This document shows positions 46,823 to 54,595 of a DNA stretch of 58,813 bases, piece by piece. The DNA is taken from contig CAIKNA010000126.1 of the NCBI GenBank assembly GCA_903828645.1, forward strand, positions 1-58,813, written 5' to 3'. Below the pieces are notes generated by a model. The model made no database searches. It had not been told where the DNA came from and was given only the letters and a program-made list of their open reading frames with translations. Numbering within the stretch: the stretch's first letter is position 1; the number at the start of each line of letters is the position of its first letter. This DNA is from an uncultured Bacteroidales bacterium (lineage in GTDB: Bacteria > Bacteroidota > Bacteroidia > Bacteroidales > FEN-979). The translations under genes and the position numbers were made by a program.

Positions 46823-47722
46823 ATGGAAGAACAAAACTCTTCATCCCGGAAATACAAGATTATTTTAGCCGTCTTAGCCATCTTTTTACTGATCATTATC
46901 TTTTGGCTTTTTATTCAGCGCTCACAGCTGCTTAAACTGGTCAAAGAAAAAGATACGGAGAAAATCGCTTTGCAGCACAACCTTGATTCACTTATGACCG
47001 AGCATAACAAAATCAAGATTTCCTATGGTGCATTGTCAGATTCGCTCAAGGCCAAGGACAGCCTGATACAGGTCAATGCGCTGGAAATCAAAAAACTTCT
47101 TGACAATCAATGGGATTATAACACCATCCACAAGAAATTTGAACAGTTGCAAAAAGTGGCGCAGGGATATGTTCACCAGATGGATTCGCTTTATACCGTC
47201 AACCGGGAGCTGACTGCCGAAAACGACCGCATCCGCCAGGTTGTGAAAACCGAACAAAACCGCAATCAGAACCTGATGAAAGACAAGGAAGAGCTCAAGG
47301 AAAAAATGAGTTCGGCCGCTTACATCAAGGCATACGATGTTACCGCCACCCCCTATAAACTGAAATCGGGAGGATCGAAAGAACAGCTGACCGACAAAGC
47401 CAGCCGCACCGACCGGATCAGGATATGCTTTACCATCGGGGAGAATCCCCTCGTAACCCCCGGGAAAAAAAACATATACATCCGCCTCGTTCGCCCCGAC
47501 AATGTCGTTGTGATCAAGAGCAAATATGACACGTTCGTTTTCAACGGGCAAACACTGCCTTTCTCCCTGCGTGAAGATGTTGATTATCAAGGAAAAGCCA
47601 TGAGGGTAACCGTTGACTGGACCAAGAAAGACTCCGACAAACAGGCAATGAAGGGGAAGTACATGGTGACGGTATTTGCCGATGATAAAGAAATAGGGAC
47701 TGGTTCATTCGACTTGAAATAA
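46823..47722 (+). CDS. Membrane-anchored coiled-coil protein of unknown function
   Basis: A single N-terminal membrane helix (IILAVLAIFLLIIIFWLFI, about 13-31) is followed by a heptad-rich coiled coil to about 165, broken by NQWDYNTIHKKFEQLQK. A C-terminal beta domain (IRICFTIGENPLV, NIYIRLVRPDN, MRVTVDWTKKD, GKYMVTVFADDKEIG) completes the protein. The type is seen across Bacteroidota without an assigned function. The beta domain probably faces the periplasm. The gene lies 10 bp before pfkA. Confidence 0.65.
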   Translation: MEEQNSSSRKYKIILAVLAIFLLIIIFWLFIQRSQLLKLVKEKDTEKIALQHNLDSLMTEHNKIKISYGALSDSLKAKDSLIQVNALEIKKLLDNQWDYNTIHKKFEQLQKVAQGYVHQMDSLYTVNRELTAENDRIRQVVKTEQNRNQNLMKDKEELKEKMSSAAYIKAYDVTATPYKLKSGGSKEQLTDKASRTDRIRICFTIGENPLVTPGKKNIYIRLVRPDNVVVIKSKYDTFVFNGQTLPFSLREDVDYQGKAMRVTVDWTKKDSDKQAMKGKYMVTVFADDKEIGTGSFDLK

Positions 47723-47732
47723 TTTCATTCTT

Positions 47733-48755
47733 ATGCGTATTGGTATTTTAACGGCCGGCGGCGATTGCCCTGGTATCAACGCAGCCATCAGGGGTGTTGG
47801 AAAGACTGCCATCCTGGAATATGGCATGGAGGTGATTGGCATCTCTTCGGGGTTCCTGGGACTGATCAATGAGGAGTATGTCCAACTGGATGAAACGCTG
47901 CTGTCGGGAATTCTTACGCTGGGAGGCACCATCCTTGGAACATCCAGGGAGAATCCGTTCAAGAAAAGCAACACATTCAATGCTATTGACAAGCCCAAAC
48001 TAATCAAAAAACATTACCAGGAGCTCGGGTTGGACGCCCTGGTTTGCATCGGTGGTAACGGCACCCAGCGCACCGCCGCCCAGCTTGCGGAGGTTGGGTT
48101 GAACGTGATCGGCATTCCGAAAACCATCGACAACGATGTGTGGGGAACCGATGTTACTTTTGGTTTTGATTCTGCCCTCTGGATTGCCACCGAAGCCATC
48201 GACAGGCTGCATACCACTGCAAACAGCCATAAACGCATCATGGTGATCGAAGTAATGGGCCATCATGCAGGATGGCTTGCGCTCTACTCAGGGATGGCCA
48301 GCGGTGGCGACGTGATCCTGCTTCCCGAAATAGAATTCGACATCAACATGGTCGCCAGGTGCCTGAAAAAAAGGGCCATCAATAAAAAACCCTATTCCAT
48401 TGTGGTGGTAGCCGAAGGAATTCCCACTCCCAAAGGAGAATCAGCGGGCCATTATGTCGCCAACAGCATCAAGGAACTGACCGGTCTCGAAACCAGGGAA
48501 ACCATCCTTGGTTATATTCAGCGCGGGGGCAGTCCGTCGCCGATGGACCGCGTACTTGCCACCCGTTACGGAGCCTATGCGGTTGAATTGATCGCCCAGA
48601 AACACTTCGGCGAGATGGTTTCACTCAAAGGCGACACCGTTACCTCGGTTCCCCTGGCTGAAGTTGGCGGAAAGTTAAGACTTGTTCCGGAAGACCATGC
48701 CCTGATTGAAAAAGCGCGTCGCATGGATGTCTGCTTTGGAAAAGAGACCCGCTAA
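47733..48755 (+). CDS. pfkA: 6-phosphofructokinase, group III-like
   Basis: The enzyme phosphorylates fructose 6-phosphate. The 340 residues show GGDCPGINAAIRG, GGNGT (107-111), PKTIDND (129-135, catalytic Asp133) and VMGHHAGWLAL (174-184). Gly110 at the position of E. coli Gly104 favours ATP over pyrophosphate, while Lys130 in place of Gly124 is the pyrophosphate-type residue. This mix is known in group III ATP enzymes. Asn109 replaces the usual Asp and His177 the usual Arg of MGR. The stop overlaps the convergent recJ stop. Confidence 0.92.
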   Translation: MRIGILTAGGDCPGINAAIRGVGKTAILEYGMEVIGISSGFLGLINEEYVQLDETLLSGILTLGGTILGTSRENPFKKSNTFNAIDKPKLIKKHYQELGLDALVCIGGNGTQRTAAQLAEVGLNVIGIPKTIDNDVWGTDVTFGFDSALWIATEAIDRLHTTANSHKRIMVIEVMGHHAGWLALYSGMASGGDVILLPEIEFDINMVARCLKKRAINKKPYSIVVVAEGIPTPKGESAGHYVANSIKELTGLETRETILGYIQRGGSPSPMDRVLATRYGAYAVELIAQKHFGEMVSLKGDTVTSVPLAEVGGKLRLVPEDHALIEKARRMDVCFGKETR

Positions 48756-50500
48756 TCTGCAAATTTTATGTCCTTGATGTTTAGCTGGAGGTTCACTGAA
48801 CCATTCCATTCATTTTCTTCAATATGATAACAGATATTGAAAGGTATCTGTTTTTCAATCAAACCGAACCGCTCGCCCTGTTGAAATGCGATGGCTGAAA
48901 ATGGCCCGCCTGCAATATCGGGATGAACCACAGAAAGTTTCAGGTGGTTTTTTCCCACAATCCGCGATCCTCCTGCGTCCATAACCCCTTTTGTCACAAA
49001 CAGGGGGGCCATGTTTCCCGGTCCGAATGGTGCGAATTGCCTCAGGATGCTGTAAAAACGCGAATTGATCTTGTTCAGCGCGAGGAGAGCGTCCACCTCC
49101 AGCACGGGGACAAGCTCAATACCCTGCAGGCGCTCGCTCACCACCGATTCAAAACGCTTCCTGAATGCATCCAGGTTTTCAGGTTTAAGTGAAAGTCCGG
49201 CAGCAAATTTATGTCCGCCAAAATGCTCCAGAAGGTCGCTGCAGGCATCCACGGCTTCATAAATGTCGAAATCCCTTACACTCCGGGCCGAACCTGTAAT
49301 CAACCCGTTTGAAAGTGTAAGCACGATGGTGGGCCTGTAATAGGTTTCGGTGAGACGGGAGGCCACGATTCCGATCACGCCTTTGTGCCAGTCGGGGTGA
49401 TAGATCACCGTAGACCGTGCCGATTTAAGTTGCGCATCCGCGCCGATCATGCCAAGGGCCTGCTGTGTGGCGAAGGTATCGAGGGTTTTCCGCTCGGTAT
49501 TGTGTTCATTGATCTGGACTGCAACACGTTTTGCATCGTCAAGATCTTTGGTAATCAACAGCCTGACTGAGTTTTTCCCGCTTTCGATCCTTCCTGCAGC
49601 ATTGATCCGTGGTCCGATCATGAACACCAGGTCGGTGATGGTGAGTTCGCGGATGAAAACACATCCACCCTGACCGTCATCGTTTTTCATCATGGCTGAA
49701 TAACGAAGCAATGCCTCCAGACCCGGCCTTGGACGTGTGTTGATCAATTTAAGCCCGAAGTGGGCCAGTATCCGGTTTTCACCCGTGATATCCACAATGT
49801 CTGAGGCAATGCTGATGGCGACCAGGTCGAGATATTGCGTCAGATCTTCAAAAGGAAGATTGTGCTGCTGGGTATATGCCTGAATCAGTTTGAAGCCGAT
49901 CCCGCAGCCGGACAATTCCTTGTAAGGATAAGGGCAGTCGTTTCGCTTCGGGTCAAGAACCGCTACAGCAGCAGGAATTTCCGCACCCGGGCGGTGATGA
50001 TCGCAGATGATGAAATCAACCCCTTTGGATGAAGCGTAGGCAATCTTCTCAACGGCTTTAATCCCGCAGTCGAGGGCAATGATCAGTTTGACATTGTTTT
50101 GAACTGCAAAATCGATTCCCTTCACCGAAATGCCGTACCCTTCATCGTAACGATCGGGAATATAGAAATCGATTTGGTCATGAAAACTGTGCAGAAAAGT
50201 ATAAACCAGCGAAACGGCTGAAGTTCCGTCAACATCATAATCGCCATAAACCAGTATGTTTTCCTTTTTGTCAAGCGCCCTTGTGATGCGGGCAATGGCC
50301 TTATCCATATCCTTCATCAGGAAAGGATCAAAAAGATTATCCAGTGTAGGCCTGAAGAATGTCCTGGCATCCTCGAGAGTGGCAATACCCCGCTGCACTA
50401 ACAGATTTGACAGTGAACGGTCGATGTTCAGGACATTCGATAATTCAGCAATTTTTTCGGGATCTCCCGGAGATTTCAGCACCCAACACTTATCCATCAT
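48752..50500 (-). CDS. recJ: Single-stranded-DNA-specific exonuclease RecJ
   Basis: RecJ degrades single strands 5' to 3' in recombination and repair. The 582 residues show motif I VYGDYDVDGTSA (about 79-90), the DHH motif FIICDHHRPG (about 155-164), ALDCGIKA, and the DHHA1 domain with GVIGIVASRLTE and FGGHKFAAGLSL. An OB-fold C-terminus closes the protein. All metal-binding Asp and His residues seen in the family are present. Confidence 0.96.
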   Translation of the reverse strand: MMDKCWVLKSPGDPEKIAELSNVLNIDRSLSNLLVQRGIATLEDARTFFRPTLDNLFDPFLMKDMDKAIARITRALDKKENILVYGDYDVDGTSAVSLVYTFLHSFHDQIDFYIPDRYDEGYGISVKGIDFAVQNNVKLIIALDCGIKAVEKIAYASSKGVDFIICDHHRPGAEIPAAVAVLDPKRNDCPYPYKELSGCGIGFKLIQAYTQQHNLPFEDLTQYLDLVAISIASDIVDITGENRILAHFGLKLINTRPRPGLEALLRYSAMMKNDDGQGGCVFIRELTITDLVFMIGPRINAAGRIESGKNSVRLLITKDLDDAKRVAVQINEHNTERKTLDTFATQQALGMIGADAQLKSARSTVIYHPDWHKGVIGIVASRLTETYYRPTIVLTLSNGLITGSARSVRDFDIYEAVDACSDLLEHFGGHKFAAGLSLKPENLDAFRKRFESVVSERLQGIELVPVLEVDALLALNKINSRFYSILRQFAPFGPGNMAPLFVTKGVMDAGGSRIVGKNHLKLSVVHPDIAGGPFSAIAFQQGERFGLIEKQIPFNICYHIEENEWNGSVNLQLNIKDIKFAD

Positions 50501-50600
50501 ACGATTCTTCCTGCTAAATTACGAATTATTCCCGATCAGGGATTATTGCCTTTAAAAAAATATCACCCCGTTCCGGAAAAACAGGCGGATGCATGGAATC

Positions 50601-52001
50601 TTAAAACTCAGCGTTCTTTGGTGTTCTCGGGAAAGGGATCACATCACGGATATTCGACATGCCGGTAACAAACAGGATGAGCCGTTCAAAGCCAAGTCCG
50701 AATCCGGCATGGGGTGCTGTTCCGAATTTGCGGGTGTCGAGATACCACCAAACATCCTTCTCGGGGATATTCATCTCGTGAATCCTTTTTAACAAAGCAT
50801 CAAGGTTCTCTTCACGCTGGCTTCCGCCGATGATTTCGCCGATTTTCGGGAAAAGGACATCCATGGCCCGTACCGTCCGTCCATCCTCGTTCATCTTCAT
50901 GTAAAATGCCTTGATATCTTTCGGGTATCCGGTCAGGATCACAGGTTTGCCGAAATGTTTCTCCACGAGGTACCGTTCGTGCTCAGCCTGGAGATCGGTT
51001 CCCCAATCCACAGGAAATTCCCAGGCCTGTCCGGAAGCCTTGAGGATGTCTACAGCCTCGGTATAGCTAAGCCTTTCGAACTTTTCGCTGATCACCAGCT
51101 TCAACCGGTCAATCAGCTCGTGGTCATCGTTTTGTTTGTTGAGAAACTCAAGGTCATCGTAACAATGATCGAGGGCATATTGTACGAGGTATTTCAGAAA
51201 ATCCTCTGCGAGGTCCATGTTGTCGTGGATGTCATAAAAGGCCATCTCGGGTTCGATCATCCAGAACTCGGCCAGGTGGCGGGGGGTGTTCGAATTTTCA
51301 GCCCTGAAGGTGGGGCCGAAGGTATAGACCAGCGACAGTGCCATGGCACCAAGTTCGGCTTCAAGCTGGCCGCTCACAGTGAGTTTGGTCTCTTTTCCGA
51401 AGAAATCCTGGCTGTAATCAACATGGCCGTCAGGCAGCAACGGCGGGTTTTTGTCATCGAGGGTTGTTACCCTGAACATCGCCCCTGCTCCTTCGGCATC
51501 CGAACCGGTAATGATCGGGGCATGAATGTAGTAAAATCCGTGGTCGTTGTAATATTTATGGATGGCATAGGCCATGGCATGACGAATGCGCAACACGGCG
51601 CCAAAGGTGTTGGTACGCGGCCGCAGATGGGCAATTTCGCGCAGGAATTCCAACCCGTGCTTTTTGGTCTGCAGCGGATAAGTTTCCTGGTCGGCGGTTC
51701 CATAAACTTCGATGTTCCTGGCCTGGACTTCAACGCTTTGCCCCTGCCCCATCGACTCGACAAGGATTCCCTTTACTGCGATGCAGCTACCGTTGGTGAC
51801 CAGTTTGAGCAGGTTCTCATCAAAATTCGCCACCTCTGCAACCACCTGGAGATGGTGAATCACCGACCCGTCGTTCAAGGCGATAAAATTGATGTTTTTA
51901 TTCCCCCGTTTTGCCCTGACCCAGCCTTTGACCAGAACTTCACTGCCGAAATCCTTTGATTTCAGTAAGTCTGCGATTATATTTCTTCTCGTATGTTCCA
52001 T
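50601..52001 (-). CDS. asnS: Asparagine-tRNA ligase
   Basis: The 466 residues begin with the OB-fold anticodon-binding domain ([25 protein letters not shown]), followed by the class II catalytic core. Motif 2 is [21 protein letters not shown] and motif 3 [10 protein letters not shown]. The pattern [10 protein letters not shown] and the insert [13 protein letters not shown], with the typical length, mark AsnS rather than AspS. A TAAATTTG box lies 22 bp before the start. The 100-bp gap to recJ holds no clear signal. Confidence 0.96.
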   Translation of the reverse strand: MEHTRRNIIADLLKSKDFGSEVLVKGWVRAKRGNKNINFIALNDGSVIHHLQVVAEVANFDENLLKLVTNGSCIAVKGILVESMGQGQSVEVQARNIEVYGTADQETYPLQTKKHGLEFLREIAHLRPRTNTFGAVLRIRHAMAYAIHKYYNDHGFYYIHAPIITGSDAEGAGAMFRVTTLDDKNPPLLPDGHVDYSQDFFGKETKLTVSGQLEAELGAMALSLVYTFGPTFRAENSNTPRHLAEFWMIEPEMAFYDIHDNMDLAEDFLKYLVQYALDHCYDDLEFLNKQNDDHELIDRLKLVISEKFERLSYTEAVDILKASGQAWEFPVDWGTDLQAEHERYLVEKHFGKPVILTGYPKDIKAFYMKMNEDGRTVRAMDVLFPKIGEIIGGSQREENLDALLKRIHEMNIPEKDVWWYLDTRKFGTAPHAGFGLGFERLILFVTGMSNIRDVIPFPRTPKNAEF

Positions 52002-52022
52002 TGATTTCGTTTATTGAATCCG

Positions 52023-52030
52023 CAAATTTA
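52023..52030 (-). promoter_or_regulatory. Candidate -7 box for asnS
   Basis: On the minus strand this reads TAAATTTG, 21 bp before the ATG. A TTTT lies 17 bp upstream of it. Confidence 0.4.
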
Positions 52031-52126
52031 CTGAAATGTGAGGAATTAAAACCACTGAGGCACTAAGATCACGGAGAAACACTCAGAAAAAAGAAAATCC
52101 GTGTGGTTCGTAGTCTCGTAAGTCCT

Positions 52127-52134
52127 TATCTTTG
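52127..52134 (+). promoter_or_regulatory. -7 box for the DAHPS-CM gene, leaderless or nearly so
   Basis: TATCTTTG matches TAnnTTTG and ends only 6 bp before the ATG at 52141. The transcript should start at or within a few bases of the start codon. Confidence 0.5.
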
Positions 52135-52140
52135 CTCCCA

Positions 52141-53235
52141 ATGACATCTGCACTTAAAATTATTCCTCCCGAAGAATGGCTGACTGTTTCTTCGCCGCCC
52201 ATGATCATTGCCGGTCCGTGCAGTGCCGAAACCGAAGCGCAGGTGATGGAAACGGCATACGGGGTTGCCTCCCTGCCACAGGTGAAAATTTTCCGTGCAG
52301 GGATATGGAAACCCCGCACCCGGCCGGGAGCTTTTGAAGGAGTCGGGTCCAAAGGGCTGAAATGGCTGCAAAAAGTGAAGGAACAAACCGGGTTGCTGGT
52401 TACGGTCGAAGTTGCCAACCCAAGGCATGTCCAGGAGGCGCTGGACAATGGCATAGACATCCTGTGGATCGGAGCCCGTACCGTGGTAAATCCCTTTTCA
52501 GTCCAGGAGATCGGTGAAGCCATCGGGGGCCGCGACATCCCGGTGATGATCAAGAATCCGCTGAACCCCGATCTTAAAACATGGATGGGGGCCATTGAAC
52601 GGTTAAACCGGATGGGAATTGAAAAGCTGATAGCCATCCACCGGGGGTTTTCATTTTTCAACCGTTCTCCTTACCGGAACGCCCCCATGTGGGAAATCCC
52701 CATTGAACTCAAGCGTCTTTATCCGAACCTTCCCATTATTGTCGACCCCAGCCATATTTGCGGCAACAGGGAATTGATCCCGGGCACCATGCAGAAAGCA
52801 CTTGACCTTGAGATGAACGGGCTGATGATCGAAACTCATATTAATCCTTCAAAGGCGCTTACGGACAAAAATCAGCAGGTCACGCCGGCCAGGTTGCAGG
52901 AACTTCTTTCAAAACTGATCCTGCGGCGCGAAACAGACAACAGTGAATTTTCGCATAAACTGGAAGAATTACGGTCGGAAATCGACAAGCTGGACGAGGA
53001 ACTCATTGATATCCTGGCACGCCGGATGAAGGTGGTTGAAGAGATCGGAACCTATAAAAAGGTTAACAAGATCACCATCCTGCAGTTAAAAAGGTGGAAC
53101 GAGCTTACCCGGGATCGAATTGAAGCAGGCATTAAAATGGGGCTGAGCCGGGAATTTATCCTGAAGTTGCTTGAATCTGTTCACGAAGAGGGCATACAGC
53201 GGCAGATCGATGTCATGAACCGCGATGAACCCTAG
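52141..53235 (+). CDS. Bifunctional DAHP synthase/chorismate mutase (type II)
   Basis: The N-terminal 265 residues are a KdsA-like (type I beta) 3-deoxy-7-phosphoheptulonate synthase: MIIAGPCSAETEAQV, FRAGIWKPRTRPGAFEGVG, LWIGARTVVNPFSVQEIG, and the metal-site DPSHICG. The C-terminal 90 residues are an AroQ chorismate mutase (KLEELRSEIDKLDEELIDILARRM). The fusion, usual in Bacteroidetes, joins the first step of the shikimate pathway to the first step toward Phe and Tyr, and the mutase part often gives feedback control. The stop lies within a GC-rich palindrome shared with convergent gldD. Confidence 0.95.
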   Translation: MTSALKIIPPEEWLTVSSPPMIIAGPCSAETEAQVMETAYGVASLPQVKIFRAGIWKPRTRPGAFEGVGSKGLKWLQKVKEQTGLLVTVEVANPRHVQEALDNGIDILWIGARTVVNPFSVQEIGEAIGGRDIPVMIKNPLNPDLKTWMGAIERLNRMGIEKLIAIHRGFSFFNRSPYRNAPMWEIPIELKRLYPNLPIIVDPSHICGNRELIPGTMQKALDLEMNGLMIETHINPSKALTDKNQQVTPARLQELLSKLILRRETDNSEFSHKLEELRSEIDKLDEELIDILARRMKVVEEIGTYKKVNKITILQLKRWNELTRDRIEAGIKMGLSREFILKLLESVHEEGIQRQIDVMNRDEP

Positions 53236-53273
53236 CCCCGGGCTAGGGTTCATCCCCGGGCTTTAGCCCGGGG
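53228..53273. terminator. Two GC-rich palindromes between convergent genes
   Basis: An 11-bp inverted repeat (53228-53238 with 53240-53250) contains the DAHPS-CM stop and touches the gldD stop. A 9-bp one (53254-53262 with 53265-53273) follows within the gldD coding end. Both share the core GCCC-GGGC. They may act as a bidirectional terminator, but no T-tract follows. Confidence 0.5.
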
Positions 53274-53891
53274 GTGGGGGCCGGGGCCGTGGCCGGGGCC
53301 GGGGCCGGGGCCGGGGCCGGTGACACGCCAACGAAACGTATTAATCATGTGCTCCATGTCTTTTTTTAAAAAATCAATGACGGGGGCAAGCGAATCGTTG
53401 TTTGGGATATGATTGAAATAGAGGGCTGCCCTGACAAATTCGGAGATGCTGTCGGTCAGGTAGAACTGGTATGGCGAGGCGGCATCGGCTCCCCTGATAT
53501 CGAAAACCAGTCCGAATACCCGGTGGGAAGGATCGATGAACTCGCGCTGGCTGATCGCGTTTGCCTTTGGTATGTGCTTGTTAACCAGGACATGTGCATC
53601 GTTCAGATATTGGGGAAGGTTTCCTTCAATAACCTTGTAACTGATATGCAGGGTCGCGTTAAACGGTTTATACCTGATGTTGATCCAGTAAGGCTCGGCC
53701 ATTCTGCTGCTGTCGGCAGAAATGTCGGCATAGGAAGGATATTCAAAGCTATACGGAAAAGTGGAATCGAAAACCCGGTACGACCGTTGAGGCAGGTCGA
53801 TCCGGAAATAACCCCTTGGTTTTGGGGTATAGCTGTCCCTGCAGGATGAAACCAGCAGGAAGACAAAAATAAATAACGGGAATAGCCTCAT
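53250..53891 (-). CDS. gldD: Gliding/T9SS lipoprotein GldD with repeat-derived tail
   Basis: GldD is an envelope lipoprotein needed for gliding in Flavobacterium and linked to the T9SS. The lipobox is LVSSC (Cys17), and the family core YTPKPRGYFRIDLPQRSY, with SFEYPSYADI, is unmistakable. Conserved sequence ends near FRWRV (190). The last 23 residues (Gly-Pro repeats, then HPRAKARG) come from a GGGGCC repeat array and a palindrome and are not part of the family. The gene follows ssb as in Flavobacterium, but the gldE expected between them is absent. A long hairpin lies just before the start. Confidence 0.93.
   Translation of the reverse strand: MRLFPLFIFVFLLVSSCRDSYTPKPRGYFRIDLPQRSYRVFDSTFPYSFEYPSYADISADSSRMAEPYWINIRYKPFNATLHISYKVIEGNLPQYLNDAHVLVNKHIPKANAISQREFIDPSHRVFGLVFDIRGADAASPYQFYLTDSISEFVRAALYFNHIPNNDSLAPVIDFLKKDMEHMINTFRWRVTGPGPGPGPGHGPGPHPRAKARG
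53275..53320. repeat. Hexanucleotide GGGGCC array inside the gldD 3' end
   Basis: About seven CCGGGG units, one changed to CCGTGG. They are translated on the minus strand as Gly-Pro dipeptides, with one Gly-His from the variant unit. Confidence 0.9.
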
Positions 53892-53899
53892 ATGTAAAT

Positions 53900-53945
53900 G
53901 GTGACACGGCTAAACGGCGACGTTTTGCCATTTAGCCGTATCACC
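53900..53945. other. Long hairpin between ssb and gldD
   Basis: Arms 53900-53918 and 53927-53945 pair over 19 bp with two mismatches and an 8-nt loop. On the minus strand it ends 8 bp before the gldD ATG. On the plus strand a T6 run follows, which would only matter for antisense transcription. It may regulate gldD translation or be a mobile palindromic repeat. Confidence 0.7.
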
Positions 53946-53951
53946 GTTTTT

Positions 53952-54380
53952 TCAGAATGGCAGATCATCCTCCGGTGCGCTTACAATGGGAGGCATGCTG
54001 GTCGTCTCCCCGGTTTGGGGAGCACCATTGCCCTCTTCCCTACGGGGACCTCCACCCAGCATTTGCATGGAATCGCCGAGAATTTCATAAATGAATTTTT
54101 TCTGTCCCTCCTTGTCGTCGTATTCCCGTCTGCGAATCCGCCCCTCAACATAAATTGTGCTCCCCTTTTTCAGGAAACGTTCGGCCACATCCGCAAGGCC
54201 CCGCCACATGACGATATTATGCCACTCGGTATGGGTTGTTTTTTCCCCGTCTTTGCCTTTGTAGGCTTCGGTAGTGGCCAAGGTGAACGCAGCTTTCTTG
54301 ACACCATTTTCGAAATTTTGAACTTCCGGATCCTTTCCCAGATTGCCAATCAAAATTACCTTGTTAACTCCAGTTGCCAT
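53952..54380 (-). CDS. ssb: Single-stranded DNA-binding protein
   Basis: The ATG at 54380 gives MATGVNKVILIGNLGKDPEVQ, the usual SSB start; an upstream in-frame codon is rejected. The OB fold includes TEWHNIVMWRGLADVAERFLKKGSTIYVEGRIR. The tail is short and ends DDLPF, the acidic tip that binds partner proteins. It is 142 residues long. A TACTTTTG box lies 32 bp upstream. Confidence 0.96.
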   Translation of the reverse strand: MATGVNKVILIGNLGKDPEVQNFENGVKKAAFTLATTEAYKGKDGEKTTHTEWHNIVMWRGLADVAERFLKKGSTIYVEGRIRRREYDDKEGQKKFIYEILGDSMQMLGGGPRREEGNGAPQTGETTSMPPIVSAPEDDLPF

Positions 54381-54412
54381 GATGAATAATTTTAAGTTAA
54401 AAACTCCGTGAA

Positions 54413-54420
54413 CAAAAGTA
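54413..54420 (-). promoter_or_regulatory. Candidate -7 box for ssb-gldD
   Basis: On the minus strand this reads TACTTTTG (TAnnTTTG), 32 bp before the ssb ATG. No TTTG at 19 bp was found. Confidence 0.4.
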
Positions 54421-54595
54421 CTCATTTTATATGCTTAATCGGTTTAGGGGTCAAAAGGTAATACGCAAAACAGAAGTTTTTTTCATTTTTATCAATAATT
54501 TTCTCAATTTTGCATGAACCTGATCCTGTCAAAGATCAGTTCAGCGTATGATTTTTTAATATATCGATCTGTATTTTAAACAACTACTCTTAAAA

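Noticed and set aside
52049-52120. Possible repeat of CACTGAGGCACTAAGA-like words before the DAHPS-CM gene
   Set aside because: Similar words occur, but spacing is irregular and no clear unit can be defined.
53900-53945. Rho-independent terminator on the plus strand (hairpin plus T6)
   Set aside because: No plus-strand gene ends nearby; both flanking genes are on the minus strand.
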